A stretch of 64,000 nt of DNA from Planctomycetaceae bacterium (GCA_005778405.1 SXOA01000062.1:1-64000); one strand, 5' to 3'; shown: positions 18,728-28,439, counted from the first letter of the stretch. Translations and numbers: made by a program. Notes: generated by a model from the letters alone, not told the origin.

Positions 18728-18921
18728 AGGAAGTTTCGGGTCTGTTTCTTGTTCAATGGCATATGCCGCATCGTGTTTTACCCCGGCGAAAGGGGGCCTG
18801 CTACCGCCCGGCCTGGGCCCGGCAACTTTTCGGGAAACACTTGTCTGGGGAGAGCCGTCTATATTTTCAGACCCTTATTGCTGAGCCGCTCGGCTCCAAC
18901 CCGAATTGCCAGGAGTCCGCC

Positions 18922-21900
18922 ATGTTTCCAGAATCCGTCTCTCGCCGTTCGTTTGTTGCCGGAATGGTTTTTGTCGGAACAGGGGCAGTTTGCAAACTGG
19001 TTGCCGATCAAGATCCAGGCACCCAGGTGAAGCTGCCGGATTCGGCACAGCTTGGAGGGGCTCAGCGCTATCTGACCTATGTCAGCACCGACAAGCCTAT
19101 TTATCGCACGGGAGACAAGATCTATGTGCGGGGTGTGATCCTGCATCATGCCACCCGTCAGGCTCCGCCAAAGGAAGCAGGCCTGCAAGCTGTGATCGAG
19201 ATCATCGGCCCCAAGGGGGATACCGTCGCCTCTGGTGCGGTGATGGCGGAAGACGGAGTCATCGGTTTTAGCTGGCAGGTTCCCGACGATCAGGCGGGGG
19301 GCGAATACACGACCAAGGTGAGTTTTCCGTTCCACGGCCATACGCCGTCCGTGCGGAATTTCGACATCCGGGCTTATCGCGCCCCGCGACTGAAAACGCA
19401 GATCAAATTCCTTCGCGACGGTTACGGACCGGGCGAAGAAGTGGTTGCGGCATTGCACGTCGAGCGGGCCGAAGGGGGCGTTCCGGTCGGCGCTAAGGTG
19501 ACGGTGGTCGCTCGAGTCGATGACAAGGAAGCCTATCGGGGCGAAGCGGCCATGGGTGAAAATGGGGACTGCACGACCCGCTTTCGGTTGCCGGAGAATA
19601 TCGTTCGCGGCGAAGGAACGCTGGCGATGATCGTGGACGACAGCGGCGCGGTGGAGACGGCGACCAAGACCATTCCGATTCTCTTGCAAACGGTCGATCT
19701 GACGGTTTATCCCGAAGGGGGCGAGCTGGTGGCAGGGCTGGCGAGCCGCGTTTATGTCGAGGCTCAGACTCCCGCCAAGAAACCGGCGGACTTCACCGGG
19801 GTCATCGTGGATGAGAGCGGCAAAGAAGTTGCCCGCATCCGGAGCGAGCACGAAGGGCGAGGCCGCTGCGAGTTTATGCCCTCCAAGGATGGAAAGTACG
19901 TTCTGAGAATCACCGAGCCGGCGGGCATCAAGACGCAGTTCCCATTGCCAGCGGTGAAGGCGGCGGGGGCTGTCGTCCGCGCCACGAAAGATCTGTTCGA
20001 GAAGAACGAGCCAATCAGTGTGCAAATCGCTTCCACGACCAGCGAAGTCGTGGCCACCTTGAGCCGGCGGGAAAGCGTCCTTGCTCGCCAGGCCGTGATG
20101 GCCGGCGACAACGGCAAGACCGTCACGTTCGACGCTCCCGATTCGGCCGACGGCGTGCTCACCATCACCGTTTGGGATACTGCCGGCCAACCGCTCGCCG
20201 AGCGGCTGATCTTTCGCCAGCCGGCCAGGTCGGTGCGAGTGGTGCTGACGCCCGATGCAAAAACTTATTCCCCCGGCGGCAAGGCCAAGCTGAACATCAA
20301 GACGCTCGACGAAAAAGGTTCGCCGACAAGTGCCGTCGTCGGCCTGACCGTGACCGACGACAGCGTGCTGGAAATGGTCGACAAGCGGGAGCAATCCCCG
20401 CGTCTGCCGGTGATGGTTCTGCTGGAGAGCGAAGTTCGCGAGCTAGCGGATGCTCATGTCTATTTCGATGCCAAAAATGAAAAGTCGGCCCTCGCCGTGG
20501 ATCTTTTACTTGGAACGCAGGGCTGGCGGCGGTTCGCCCTCGTGCACTGGCAGAAATTCGTCGAGCAGCACCAGGACCAGGCCCGCCGGGCGCTCGCGCT
20601 GCTCTCCCCCGTAGCCGTTCGCGACTTCAGCAGGTTCAACAACAACGAGAAAGCGGACGGCAAGATTCGACTCTTCGCGGCAGCCGCCGAAGGAGCTCAG
20701 CCCAATGACGCCTTCAAGGGTGTCGCGGTGAGTTCCGTGCGCTCTGCTCCGCAAAAGAATCAGGAGGCCAAGGAAGAAGCCAAGGAAGCCAAGCAACTCG
20801 TGGAACAACTGGCTAAGAGCGCATCCGTAGCCGTCAAGGGTAAGCGTGAAGCAGAGCTTGACAAGAAGGACAGGCGTGCGGCTGGCGGCATCGCGGGTGC
20901 CGGCGGCTTTGGCGGCGGACGTTTCGCCGACGAGCTGCATATCGCCAACGACTTTGTCTTTGTCCGCATCTATGCTCACGAATTGCGGCCCGATCGCAAA
21001 CCGGGCGACCGCGTGGACTTCACCGAAACCCTGTTCTGGCACGCGGGTCTGAGGACCAATGAGAAGGGGGAAGCCAGCATTGAATTCGCCCTGAATGACT
21101 CGATCACGACTTTCCGCACCTTCGCCGACGCTTTCAGCACAACCGGCGGGCTCGGGAGCTCGACGACCGTCCTGGAATCGGCCAACCCGTTCTACCTGGA
21201 GCCGAAGTTGCCGCTGGAAGTGACGCAGGGGGACAAGCTGCTGGTTCCGGTGACTTGCGTCAACACCACGACGTCTTCGCTCGGCAGCGTAAATCTTTCG
21301 GTCGATTCGAAGCTCTCCAAGCAAGCACCCGAGGCAAAGTCCACGGTCAAACTCGCCGCCGGGGCTCGCGGCCGGACTCTCGTGGAAATGCAAGCCGGGC
21401 CACACAACGGGCCGATGCAAGTCGTCATGACTGCCCACGCCGGCGGATACAGCGACAAAGTGACGCGACAGGTCACCGTTCGCCCCGCAGGCTTTCCCAT
21501 GGAAGTGGCCGGCGGTGGACTGCTCGATAAAGGGGTCGCGGCGAAGCACGAAATCGTGATCCCCGCCGACATGGTCGAGGGGAGCTTCGAATCGAAGATC
21601 GAAGTCTATCCCACGCCACTGGCGGCGATGACCGAAGCGCTCGCCGCTCTCCTTCAAGAACCATGCGGCTGTTTCGAGCAGACCAGTTCGAGCGTCTATC
21701 CGCTCGTCATGGCTCAGCAGTATTTTCTGTCGCATCAGGACGTGCCGTCGTCCCTCATCGAAAAGAGTGCCGACATCCTCAGCCGCGGCTATGACCGGCT
21801 GCGGGGTTTCGAGTGCAAGAGCGGCGGCTTTGAATGGTTCGGAGCCGATCCAGGGCACGACGCGCTCACCGCGTATGGCCTGATGGAATTCACCGACATG

Positions 21901-23082
21901 AGCACGGTCCGTCCGGTCGATACGGCTCTCCTGGAGCGGACTCGTACCTGGCTCCTCGCCCAGCGCGACGGCAAAGGAACGTTCATCCGCAAGACGCACA
22001 CCTACCACACCTGGCTTGCCGAGCCGGAAGTCTCGACCGTTTACAACGTCTGGGCATTACTGAGCGCCGGCATCGACGCCGACCTCTCCACCGAGGTGAA
22101 ATGGATTCGCACCCAGGCGGAGAAGACTCTCAATACCTACGTAGCCGCGCTCGCGGCCAATGTCATGCTGCTCTCCGGCGACAAGGAGGGGACCGCGATC
22201 ATGCTCGACAAACTGGCCGGCAAGCAGAACGACGACGGCTCGCTGAAAGATGCCACCGTCTCCGTCGTCGGCAGCACGGGAGAGGCCCTGGCAATCGAAA
22301 CAACTGCGCTCGCGGTGCTCGCCTGGCTGAAAAATCCCAGCTTCGCGGCCAACGTCGAAAAGGGGATTCGCTATCTCGCCGAGCAGTGCAAGGCGGGCCA
22401 CTTTGGCTCGACGCAGTCGACGATCCTCGCCCTCAAGGCTATCGTCGCCTACGACCAATCCCGTGCGACTCCCAAGGCGGCTGGCAAGCTGCAGCTCGTG
22501 CTGGACGGCAATCCGCTGGGTGACGCGGTCCCGTTCGACGAGAAGACACAAGGGACCATCTCGCTGCCCAAGCTGCCGGTGCTGCCTGCCGGCAAGCACA
22601 GCATCGAAGTCAAAATGGAAGGGGGCTCGCAGATGCCGCACTCCGTGGCCGCCCGCTTCTCGCGCCTGAAGCCCAATTCGTCCGAGCAGTGCAAGCTCCA
22701 TCTGGAAGTCTCGCTGCGAGATTCCAAAATGTCCGAAGGGGCCGTGACGGAAGCCCGCGTCGTAGTGACGAATCGCTCCAACGAAATCGTGCCCACGCCG
22801 ACCGCCATTATCGGCCTCCCCGGCGGCCTCGAAGTCCGCCACGATCAGCTCAAGGAGCTGGTCAAAGCGGGAACCATCGCCGCCTACGAAGTCCTCGGCC
22901 GCGAAGTTGTCCTCTACTGGCGAGCTTTCCAAGCGGAAGCTCGCATCACGCTGCCGCTCAGCCTCGTCGCCGCCATCCCCGGCACCTACACCGGCCCTGC
23001 CAGCCGGGCGTATCTGTATTACACGGGCGAGGACAAGCAGTGGGTGGACGGGCTGAGGGTGGAGATCAAGCCGATCGCGTGA
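18922..23082 (+). CDS. Alpha-2-macroglobulin family protein with thioester motif
   Basis: 1386 residues from ATG 18922, with AGGAG six bases upstream; the track start is 53 codons too early. SRRSFVAGMVF is a Tat-like export signal. After the export signal are macroglobulin beta-domains (TDKPIYRTGDKIYVRGVI is the classic MG1 sequence), a charged Ala/Glu/Lys and Gly-rich insert (about 620-675), the A2M family domain (WHAGLRTNEKGEASIEFALND) and the thioester site PCGCFEQTSSSVYPL, preserving the CxEQ core. An alpha/alpha toroid and receptor-like C terminus follow. Bacterial members are thought to trap proteases in the periplasm. It is shorter than E. coli YfhM, and no penicillin-binding protein 1C gene is adjacent. 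Confidence 0.93.
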   Translation: MFPESVSRRSFVAGMVFVGTGAVCKLVADQDPGTQVKLPDSAQLGGAQRYLTYVSTDKPIYRTGDKIYVRGVILHHATRQAPPKEAGLQAVIEIIGPKGDTVASGAVMAEDGVIGFSWQVPDDQAGGEYTTKVSFPFHGHTPSVRNFDIRAYRAPRLKTQIKFLRDGYGPGEEVVAALHVERAEGGVPVGAKVTVVARVDDKEAYRGEAAMGENGDCTTRFRLPENIVRGEGTLAMIVDDSGAVETATKTIPILLQTVDLTVYPEGGELVAGLASRVYVEAQTPAKKPADFTGVIVDESGKEVARIRSEHEGRGRCEFMPSKDGKYVLRITEPAGIKTQFPLPAVKAAGAVVRATKDLFEKNEPISVQIASTTSEVVATLSRRESVLARQAVMAGDNGKTVTFDAPDSADGVLTITVWDTAGQPLAERLIFRQPARSVRVVLTPDAKTYSPGGKAKLNIKTLDEKGSPTSAVVGLTVTDDSVLEMVDKREQSPRLPVMVLLESEVRELADAHVYFDAKNEKSALAVDLLLGTQGWRRFALVHWQKFVEQHQDQARRALALLSPVAVRDFSRFNNNEKADGKIRLFAAAAEGAQPNDAFKGVAVSSVRSAPQKNQEAKEEAKEAKQLVEQLAKSASVAVKGKREAELDKKDRRAAGGIAGAGGFGGGRFADELHIANDFVFVRIYAHELRPDRKPGDRVDFTETLFWHAGLRTNEKGEASIEFALNDSITTFRTFADAFSTTGGLGSSTTVLESANPFYLEPKLPLEVTQGDKLLVPVTCVNTTTSSLGSVNLSVDSKLSKQAPEAKSTVKLAAGARGRTLVEMQAGPHNGPMQVVMTAHAGGYSDKVTRQVTVRPAGFPMEVAGGGLLDKGVAAKHEIVIPADMVEGSFESKIEVYPTPLAAMTEALAALLQEPCGCFEQTSSSVYPLVMAQQYFLSHQDVPSSLIEKSADILSRGYDRLRGFECKSGGFEWFGADPGHDALTAYGLMEFTDMSTVRPVDTALLERTRTWLLAQRDGKGTFIRKTHTYHTWLAEPEVSTVYNVWALLSAGIDADLSTEVKWIRTQAEKTLNTYVAALAANVMLLSGDKEGTAIMLDKLAGKQNDDGSLKDATVSVVGSTGEALAIETTALAVLAWLKNPSFAANVEKGIRYLAEQCKAGHFGSTQSTILALKAIVAYDQSRATPKAAGKLQLVLDGNPLGDAVPFDEKTQGTISLPKLPVLPAGKHSIEVKMEGGSQMPHSVAARFSRLKPNSSEQCKLHLEVSLRDSKMSEGAVTEARVVVTNRSNEIVPTPTAIIGLPGGLEVRHDQLKELVKAGTIAAYEVLGREVVLYWRAFQAEARITLPLSLVAAIPGTYTGPASRAYLYYTGEDKQWVDGLRVEIKPIA

Positions 23083-23102
23083 CACCCGGACGTCGAAAAT
23101 CC

Positions 23103-23132
23103 TTGACTCGCGAGAAAAACTCCCCGTATGAT
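23103..23132 (+). promoter_or_regulatory. Sigma-70-type promoter upstream of the small Tat-type hypothetical
   Basis: TTGACT, 18-base spacer, TATGAT; both hexamers match 5 of 6 consensus bases. It begins 20 bases after the alpha-2-macroglobulin stop. The leader of about 125 bases contains a possible hairpin (GGTCA..GCG / CGC..TGACC). Confidence 0.6.
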
Positions 23133-23264
23133 CGAAGAGTGTGGTCAGGCGCATCGCCTTCGGTCGCATGACCTTTGGTTGTCTTGAATGGGCGAGTGAA
23201 ACGATTGGCAATCATCAGTGATCTCGTCGTGGCACAAGATAATAACTAGTTCGGCGGCTACATC

Positions 23265-23840
23265 ATGAATCTAGATCGACGACAATTTACAGGCGCAATG
23301 ATAGCGACGCTCTTCCTGCGTAAAGGATGGGTTGACCAATCCGAGCTGCCTGTATGCCCCGATGATTTTTCGTGGACTCGATCCCCTGCGCTCGAGGCAT
23401 TCGTTCCTTGCCCACACGGTTGGCATTTTCATGAGGTCGACAACGACGGCAAAACTTCTAAATCCGCCTATTTTACGCGCGAGCCATACGCGAAAACGAA
23501 GCAATTCAACACGGGCTTTGTCGTGAATGTTGTGCGTGGCATGAATGGCGACATTTCGATGTGGTGTAACGCAATGGTGAATATCTGTCTGGAGGGAATC
23601 ACGCCGCTGGAACAGTTTGAAGATTCCAATGATGAATATTACACCTGCGGCGTCGAGAAAATTGATCCGCCGAAAGGTTATCGGCAAAAGGAGTCTCGTA
23701 TTCGGATTGTCGGAGTCGGCAATAAACAAACTAACACTTTGTATTTGGTGCAATTTGAAACGCCCGCAGATCAATGGGAATCTGACTGGCAAATCGGTCA
23801 TCAGATTTACGAAATGTTCAAGATAAACCATACCGTCTAG
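23265..23840 (+). CDS. Hypothetical protein with Tat-like N terminus
   Basis: 191 residues. LDRRQFTGAMIATLFL looks like a short Tat signal. The rest is a compact mixed sequence with several aromatic residues and four cysteines, without a motif I recognise. Base composition is noticeably lower in GC than its neighbours and codon choice is less biased, which may indicate transfer or a fast-evolving accessory gene. It has its own promoter match upstream and is followed by about 250 bases without a gene. Confidence 0.75.
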   Translation: MNLDRRQFTGAMIATLFLRKGWVDQSELPVCPDDFSWTRSPALEAFVPCPHGWHFHEVDNDGKTSKSAYFTREPYAKTKQFNTGFVVNVVRGMNGDISMWCNAMVNICLEGITPLEQFEDSNDEYYTCGVEKIDPPKGYRQKESRIRIVGVGNKQTNTLYLVQFETPADQWESDWQIGHQIYEMFKINHTV

Positions 23841-24093
23841 ACAGAATCGCCGGATAACAATCGCATGCACCGGAGCCGCCGATCCAGTCGGTTGTGACGC
23901 TCTGTGGCATATCTATCCATCCGCTGGGTGGACTGGCATAGCAGTTGGTCGTAGCGGTCGCGCCGAACCAGACGCTGCAGCTGACGGTGGGGCATGATTC
24001 GTTTATCCTAACCAAAGCTCGCCAGTGCCCCGCCGCTGCTGAGCGGCAGGGTTGGAACCTCTTCACTTGACGTCGCATTACCCGAGGTAAGTT

Positions 24094-25647
24094 ATGTCTT
24101 GTCGTATTTCCGCGCTGGTTCTGCTAGTGCTGGCGACCGTCTCTGGTGCGGAAGAGCCTGCGAAGCCGGCGACGGAACAAAAGCGTGAATTCCCGCCCGT
24201 TCCCTCCATCGCGGAACTGTGGCGAGAGCCGGCTATTACCGTCGGCTTGCAGAAGCAACTGCTGACGGACGACTATGTCATCTCGCATCGCCACAACATC
24301 CATCGCGATCTAAATCCGATGGCAAAGGCAAATGGTGGCAAGCCGGTGCTGGTGCGAGACAGGCCGTGGGAGCAGGCGAATTTATTCCAGGTGCAGTCAG
24401 TGCGGCGAGAAGCGAACAAGTTTGTGATGCACTACGGCTATGTGGGGCCGGTCGATTACTGCTGCCGGGCGGAGTCGGCCGACGGAATTCACTGGACGAA
24501 GCCGAACCTGGGGCTGCGGGAATATGAGGGGGCCAAGGAGACCAACCTGCTGGATTATCAGGGAGTCGTCGCGTTTTTCGATCCACACGAGACCGATCCC
24601 GCCCACAAGTTCAAGTCGCTGTTCCGCCCGCTGGAATCTGGCAAGCTGCCACATGCGGCCTGCCTGGCTCATTCCAGCGATGGGATTCACTGGCAGCCCT
24701 ACAACGACGGCAAGCCTGTCACCGGCCGAGCGGCGGATACGCTGAGTCAACTCGCCTGGGACGAGCGGGCCAAGCTATATCGGCTGTTCACGCGAACGGA
24801 TTTCGGCGGCGCTGGAGGCGAAACGGAAGTCCGCGGGGCTCGGGAGATGACCAATCCGGACGTGAAGGCGGACCCAACGAACTGGACGACGGTGCGAGAT
24901 TGGATTTTCGACCGTGAAGGACCGGCAGAAGTGAAGAGGCGGCAGATTCACACGGTCAACTTCTGGCAGCACGAGGGGATCGACTTCGGCCTGATGGTGG
25001 TGATGGAATGGCCCGCCTTCAACATTCCGCAGGTCGACGCCAGCCAGGACAAGCGGCGGCACGAACGGGACATCTGGAACGTCTACCTCGCCACCCGCCG
25101 CGGCGGCCACGAAGCGGACTGGGATCTCTCCTGGATCTATGCCGAGAAGCCGCTAATCGCTCGCGGGGGCGAGGGGGCGTTCGACAAGGACATCCTTCAC
25201 AATGCACCCAGCATCGTCACCCACGGCGACCAGCACTGGCTCTACTACACCGGCTGGCCCAACGGCCACATGCGGCATCCGTACCTGCCGGCGATTGGCC
25301 TGGCCACCGCGCCGCTTGACCGTTTTGTCTATATCGAGCCCTGGAAGAAGAAGGAGGCGGGCTGGATCATCACGAAGCCGTTCAAGCTCGAGGGAAGCCA
25401 ATTAGAACTCAATGCGGACGCGAGCGAGGGCTCAATTGCGGTCGAGATACTGAATGAAGATGGCGATCCGCTGCCTGGCTTCGCTCGCGCGGACTGCGAG
25501 CCGCTGGCCAAGGTCGACGGAATCCGGTTGCATTCGCGCTGGAAAGAGAAGGAAAGCATGAGGACTATCGTCGGCCAGACGGTGCGGCTGAAAATCCATT
25601 TGGATCGAACCGAACTGTTCGCGTTTCAAGTCAAAGAAGCCAAGTGA
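24094..25647 (+). CDS. Secreted glycosidase-like five-bladed propeller protein
   Basis: 517 residues with an N-terminal signal peptide (cleavage near SGAEE). Repeated D-G-I-H-W segments (ESADGIHWTKPNLG, HSSDGIHWQPYNDG) are the blade motifs seen in GH32/GH43/GH130-type propellers and related planctomycete proteins, with a terminal beta-sandwich-like segment (LNADASEGSIAVEILNEDG) as in GH32 enzymes. A role in polysaccharide breakdown is inferred; I cannot place the exact family or catalytic acids with confidence. It starts a three-gene plus-strand group with a membrane protein and a sialidase-like protein, the next gene starting 7 bases after its stop. Confidence 0.75.
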   Translation: MSCRISALVLLVLATVSGAEEPAKPATEQKREFPPVPSIAELWREPAITVGLQKQLLTDDYVISHRHNIHRDLNPMAKANGGKPVLVRDRPWEQANLFQVQSVRREANKFVMHYGYVGPVDYCCRAESADGIHWTKPNLGLREYEGAKETNLLDYQGVVAFFDPHETDPAHKFKSLFRPLESGKLPHAACLAHSSDGIHWQPYNDGKPVTGRAADTLSQLAWDERAKLYRLFTRTDFGGAGGETEVRGAREMTNPDVKADPTNWTTVRDWIFDREGPAEVKRRQIHTVNFWQHEGIDFGLMVVMEWPAFNIPQVDASQDKRRHERDIWNVYLATRRGGHEADWDLSWIYAEKPLIARGGEGAFDKDILHNAPSIVTHGDQHWLYYTGWPNGHMRHPYLPAIGLATAPLDRFVYIEPWKKKEAGWIITKPFKLEGSQLELNADASEGSIAVEILNEDGDPLPGFARADCEPLAKVDGIRLHSRWKEKESMRTIVGQTVRLKIHLDRTELFAFQVKEAK

Positions 25648-25654
25648 TCCTCCG

Positions 25655-26494
25655 GTGAGTGCAGCCAGTTCAAATCCGTTCGGCGATCTCCCCGATCCGC
25701 CACAGTCCTTGCCCACCGGGCCATGGGCCGGTGAGATCGTCAAAGCGGAGGACGTGGAATCCGGTCCGCCCGATCCGGGAGAGCGGATTTCGATTCTCTA
25801 CCTCATGATTTGGACCGCGGGGAGCGCGGTGATCCTGGCGTTTTACCGGCAGGCGATGAGCCAAACGACCGGCCAGGAAAGTAGCCCGCTGAATCCCTCT
25901 TGGCTACAGACCATTTCAGCCCTGCTGATGAGTCCGTTGCAAGGGGCCGGCGTCGCAGCCGTCGGCCTGATGGTCTGGCGGAAGTTCAGCGGCGGCCGGT
26001 CGTTCCCCAATCAGCCGGGGCACTGGCTGCTCGTGATCTCAGGAGTCACGTCGCTGCTCAGTTGGCCGGTCTACATCATTAGCCATCAACTGTTCCAACA
26101 CAGTTCCGCGAGCTACCTGATGTTCTACCGGCTGCCGCTGATGTTCGCGTTCTATGCCGTGGCGGCGTATGCGATGGCGAAGATGCCAGGCGAGAACCGC
26201 TGGCGAAAGATGTTCCTGGTGTGGATTCTCGCCAACATGGTTGCCCTGCTCGGCATGTGCTGTTTTTCCGGGAGCTTTATCCGGACGAGCTACTCTTCCC
26301 CGTTTCCCATGATAAGGCTGGCCGATTTGTCCATCGGTGTTCTGGTCCCCTTGGCGTTTCTGATCACCGGAATTCTCGACAAGGTCAGCGGCGCGAAGCG
26401 GGATCACCTTCACTGGGCGGGGGTCGCTTGCCGGGTTGCAATGATCGGGCAAGTGGGGATCGAAATCGTGCGGATGTTTTTGCCGGTGAGGTAG
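25655..26494 (+). CDS. Multi-pass membrane protein of unknown function
   Basis: 279 residues from GTG 25655, 7 bases after the glycosidase-like gene. The first 45 residues are soluble and Pro-rich; about seven hydrophobic segments follow (ISILYLMIWTAGSAVILAF first, GVACRVAMIGQVGIEIVRMF last). No transporter motif is recognised. Its place between two secreted carbohydrate-related genes suggests a helper role, but this is only context. The next ATG is inside the first membrane segment, so the GTG is the only reasonable start. Confidence 0.7.
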   Translation: MSAASSNPFGDLPDPPQSLPTGPWAGEIVKAEDVESGPPDPGERISILYLMIWTAGSAVILAFYRQAMSQTTGQESSPLNPSWLQTISALLMSPLQGAGVAAVGLMVWRKFSGGRSFPNQPGHWLLVISGVTSLLSWPVYIISHQLFQHSSASYLMFYRLPLMFAFYAVAAYAMAKMPGENRWRKMFLVWILANMVALLGMCCFSGSFIRTSYSSPFPMIRLADLSIGVLVPLAFLITGILDKVSGAKRDHLHWAGVACRVAMIGQVGIEIVRMFLPVR

Positions 26495-26499
26495 AGGCG

Positions 26500-27669
26500 A
26501 TGAAAGACAGTCTTCGATGTCGCGTGCTGCTGTTGATGGTGGCGGTACTTGGTGCCGCCGCGCCGAGCCTGTGCTCGGAAGAGTCGAAGCGGACGAGTGG
26601 TTTTCAGCACGTCAAGGTCTATCACGAGAAAGGCCGCTTCGGCGGCTGGCCGGCGAATCATGGAATCTGGTCGTGGGGGGACGAGATTCTGGTCGGATTC
26701 AGCGCGGGGTATCACAAGGACCGCGGACCGACGTACCACAACATCGACCATGACAAGCCGGAGGAGCATTTGCTGGCCCGCAGTCTCGACGGAGGCCAGA
26801 CCTGGTCGATTGAAAATCCGGCCCGGCAGCGAGTACTCATCGGCACCGCGGGATTGCGGCATGGAACATTGCCGACAGAGTTCACTGAGCCGGAGCCGGT
26901 CGATTGCCCCGGCGGGATCGACTTCACGCATCCCCATTTTGCCATGACCTGCCGGATGACGAGAACGAACACCGGTGAATCGCGCTTTTATTACTCCTAC
27001 GACCGGGGCCGCACTTGGAAAGGGCCGTTCAAGCTGCCGCTGCTTGGACAGCAGGGTATTGCCGCGCGGACGGACTATCTCGTGAACGGGAAGCAAGACT
27101 GTCTGTTGTTCCTGACCGCCTCCAAGAGCAACAACCGCGAAGGCAGGCCACTTTGCGGCCGAACCACGGACGGTGGCAAGACCTGGAAACTGGTGTCTCT
27201 CATCGGCCCCGAACCGAAGGGGTACTCCATCATGCCCTCGACCGTGCGGCTTTCCGCGACCGACCTGCTGACAACAGTCCGCTGCCTGGAGCAAGGCAAG
27301 CAGCTCAAGAGTTGGATCGAAGCTTGGGGCTCGGTGGATGACGGAGCGACCTGGAAGCACGTGAGCAAACCCGTGCCCGATACCGGCGCAGGAAATCCGC
27401 CGCACTTGCTGCGGCTGAAAGATGGGAGGCTCTGTTTGACCTACGGCTTTCGCACGAAGCCATTTGGCATCCTGTCCCGGCTGAGCTGCGATGGCGGCAA
27501 GACTTGGAGCGAGCCGATTGAGCTGCGTAATGACTGTGGCGGGCAGGATCTGGGATATTGCCGAAGCGTGCAACGGTCGGATGGCAAGGTTGTGACTGTC
27601 TACTACATGTGGGATGAGGAAACAGGACCGGAACGGTACATCGGGGCGACCATCTGGGAACCAAAGTAG
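26500..27669 (+). CDS. Secreted sialidase-like (BNR/Asp-box) protein
   Basis: 389 residues from ATG 26500; the track ORF opens 93 codons earlier inside the membrane-protein gene. Signal peptide ends near SLCSEE. Five Asp-box motifs are visible: SLDGGQTWS, SYDRGRTWKG, TTDGGKTWKL, SVDDGATWKH and SCDGGKTWSE, which mark a six-bladed sialidase-type propeller. Whether it is a true exo-sialidase is uncertain because I cannot confirm the arginine triad. It starts 5 bases after the preceding stop, so the three genes are probably co-transcribed. Its TAG stop is inside the outer arm of a palindrome. Confidence 0.85.
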   Translation: MKDSLRCRVLLLMVAVLGAAAPSLCSEESKRTSGFQHVKVYHEKGRFGGWPANHGIWSWGDEILVGFSAGYHKDRGPTYHNIDHDKPEEHLLARSLDGGQTWSIENPARQRVLIGTAGLRHGTLPTEFTEPEPVDCPGGIDFTHPHFAMTCRMTRTNTGESRFYYSYDRGRTWKGPFKLPLLGQQGIAARTDYLVNGKQDCLLFLTASKSNNREGRPLCGRTTDGGKTWKLVSLIGPEPKGYSIMPSTVRLSATDLLTTVRCLEQGKQLKSWIEAWGSVDDGATWKHVSKPVPDTGAGNPPHLLRLKDGRLCLTYGFRTKPFGILSRLSCDGGKTWSEPIELRNDCGGQDLGYCRSVQRSDGKVVTVYYMWDEETGPERYIGATIWEPK

Positions 27670-27723
27670 CCAGCACGCTCCGTGTGCTGGCGTGTCGCGC
27701 TCACGGAGTGAGCGGGCTACTTT
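27663..27723. repeat. Cruciform element carrying the stop codons of both convergent genes
   Basis: Outer arms aaagtagcc (27663-27671) and ggctacttt (27715-27723) pair perfectly over 9 bp. Inside are two hairpins: ccagcac/gtgctgg (27670-27690) and cgctcac-gga-gtgagcg (27698-27714). Each arm contains AAAGTAG, the Lys-stop end of the gene reading into it. It probably also acts as a bidirectional terminator. Confidence 0.8.
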
Positions 27724-28439
27724 AAGGGCTTCAGTTTGATGTTCTTGTACCAGCAGTCGCTGCCGTGGTCCTGGAGGCCGATGTAGCCGTGACGGGGATG
27801 GTCCTTGTAGGCGACGTCGAACTTGTGGGGAGTGCCGTCGGCCCGCTTGTTCTTTTCGGGCCACTGGTCGAGGTCCATGTGCGTCACCTTCTCGCCGTTG
27901 AGCTCGATGTCGATCAGATTTTTGTCGCAGGTGACGACGATGTGGTTCCACTGGCCGGCGGGCTTCATGGCGTTCTTCTTCGGCTGGACAAGGTCGTAGA
28001 GCGCGCCGGTGTCGTGAAATCCGGCGGCGGTGGTGTCATCCACGGCGACCTCGATGCCGTTGTAACCGATATCCCTTCCCTCTCGCGGTTTGAGCGGGAA
28101 GGTGCGGATGAAGATGCCGCTGTTGCATTTCTTGGCGATTTTGAAGTCCATTTCGAGGCGGAAGTTCTCCCAGTCCTTGCCGTGGACGAGCATGTAGTTG
28201 CAGGGGTGAGGGTTGAGCGCCCCTTCCTGCACGTTCTTTTCCGGCAGCGGCTCTTCCTTGATGCTCATCCAGCCGCTTGTCGATTTGCCGTCGAAGAGGA
28301 GCACCCAGCCGTCCTGCTTCTCTTGGTCGGTGAGCTGGTTGTCGGCGGCGAGAAGGGGAGCGGCGGCGAGTACAAGATATGTCAGCACGCCCACGCAAAG
28401 CCGTGAACGTGGCACCCAGGTAAGCAATAGGAGAATCAC
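27717..28439 (-). CDS. DUF1080 (3-keto-disaccharide hydrolase-like) secreted protein
   Basis: 240 residues. The start is GTG 28439, which overlaps the upstream TGA as GTGA; the longer track ORF lies in the upstream gene. Signal peptide VILLLLTWVPRSRLCVGVLTYLVLAAAPLLAA. The mature part has the typical opening GWVLLFDGKSTSGWMS, DFKIAKKCNSGIFIRTF and the closing GYIGLQDHGSDCWYKNIKL, a lectin-like jelly-roll. Members cleave or bind 3-keto sugars and often accompany Gfo/Idh/MocA oxidoreductases, as here, suggesting a shared oxidoreductive sugar pathway. Confidence 0.88.
   Translation of the reverse strand: MILLLLTWVPRSRLCVGVLTYLVLAAAPLLAADNQLTDQEKQDGWVLLFDGKSTSGWMSIKEEPLPEKNVQEGALNPHPCNYMLVHGKDWENFRLEMDFKIAKKCNSGIFIRTFPLKPREGRDIGYNGIEVAVDDTTAAGFHDTGALYDLVQPKKNAMKPAGQWNHIVVTCDKNLIDIELNGEKVTHMDLDQWPEKNKRADGTPHKFDVAYKDHPRHGYIGLQDHGSDCWYKNIKLKPLK

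Noticed and set aside
18859-20394. Minus-strand 511-residue ORF, and the similar 20506-22008 and 22057-23211 ORFs
   Set aside because: All are antisense to the alpha-2-macroglobulin gene. Long antisense ORFs are expected in GC-rich DNA with biased third positions.
26410-27951. Minus-strand 513-residue ORF
   Set aside because: Antisense to the sialidase-like gene, which has five Asp-box motifs; the ORF itself shows no recognisable motif.
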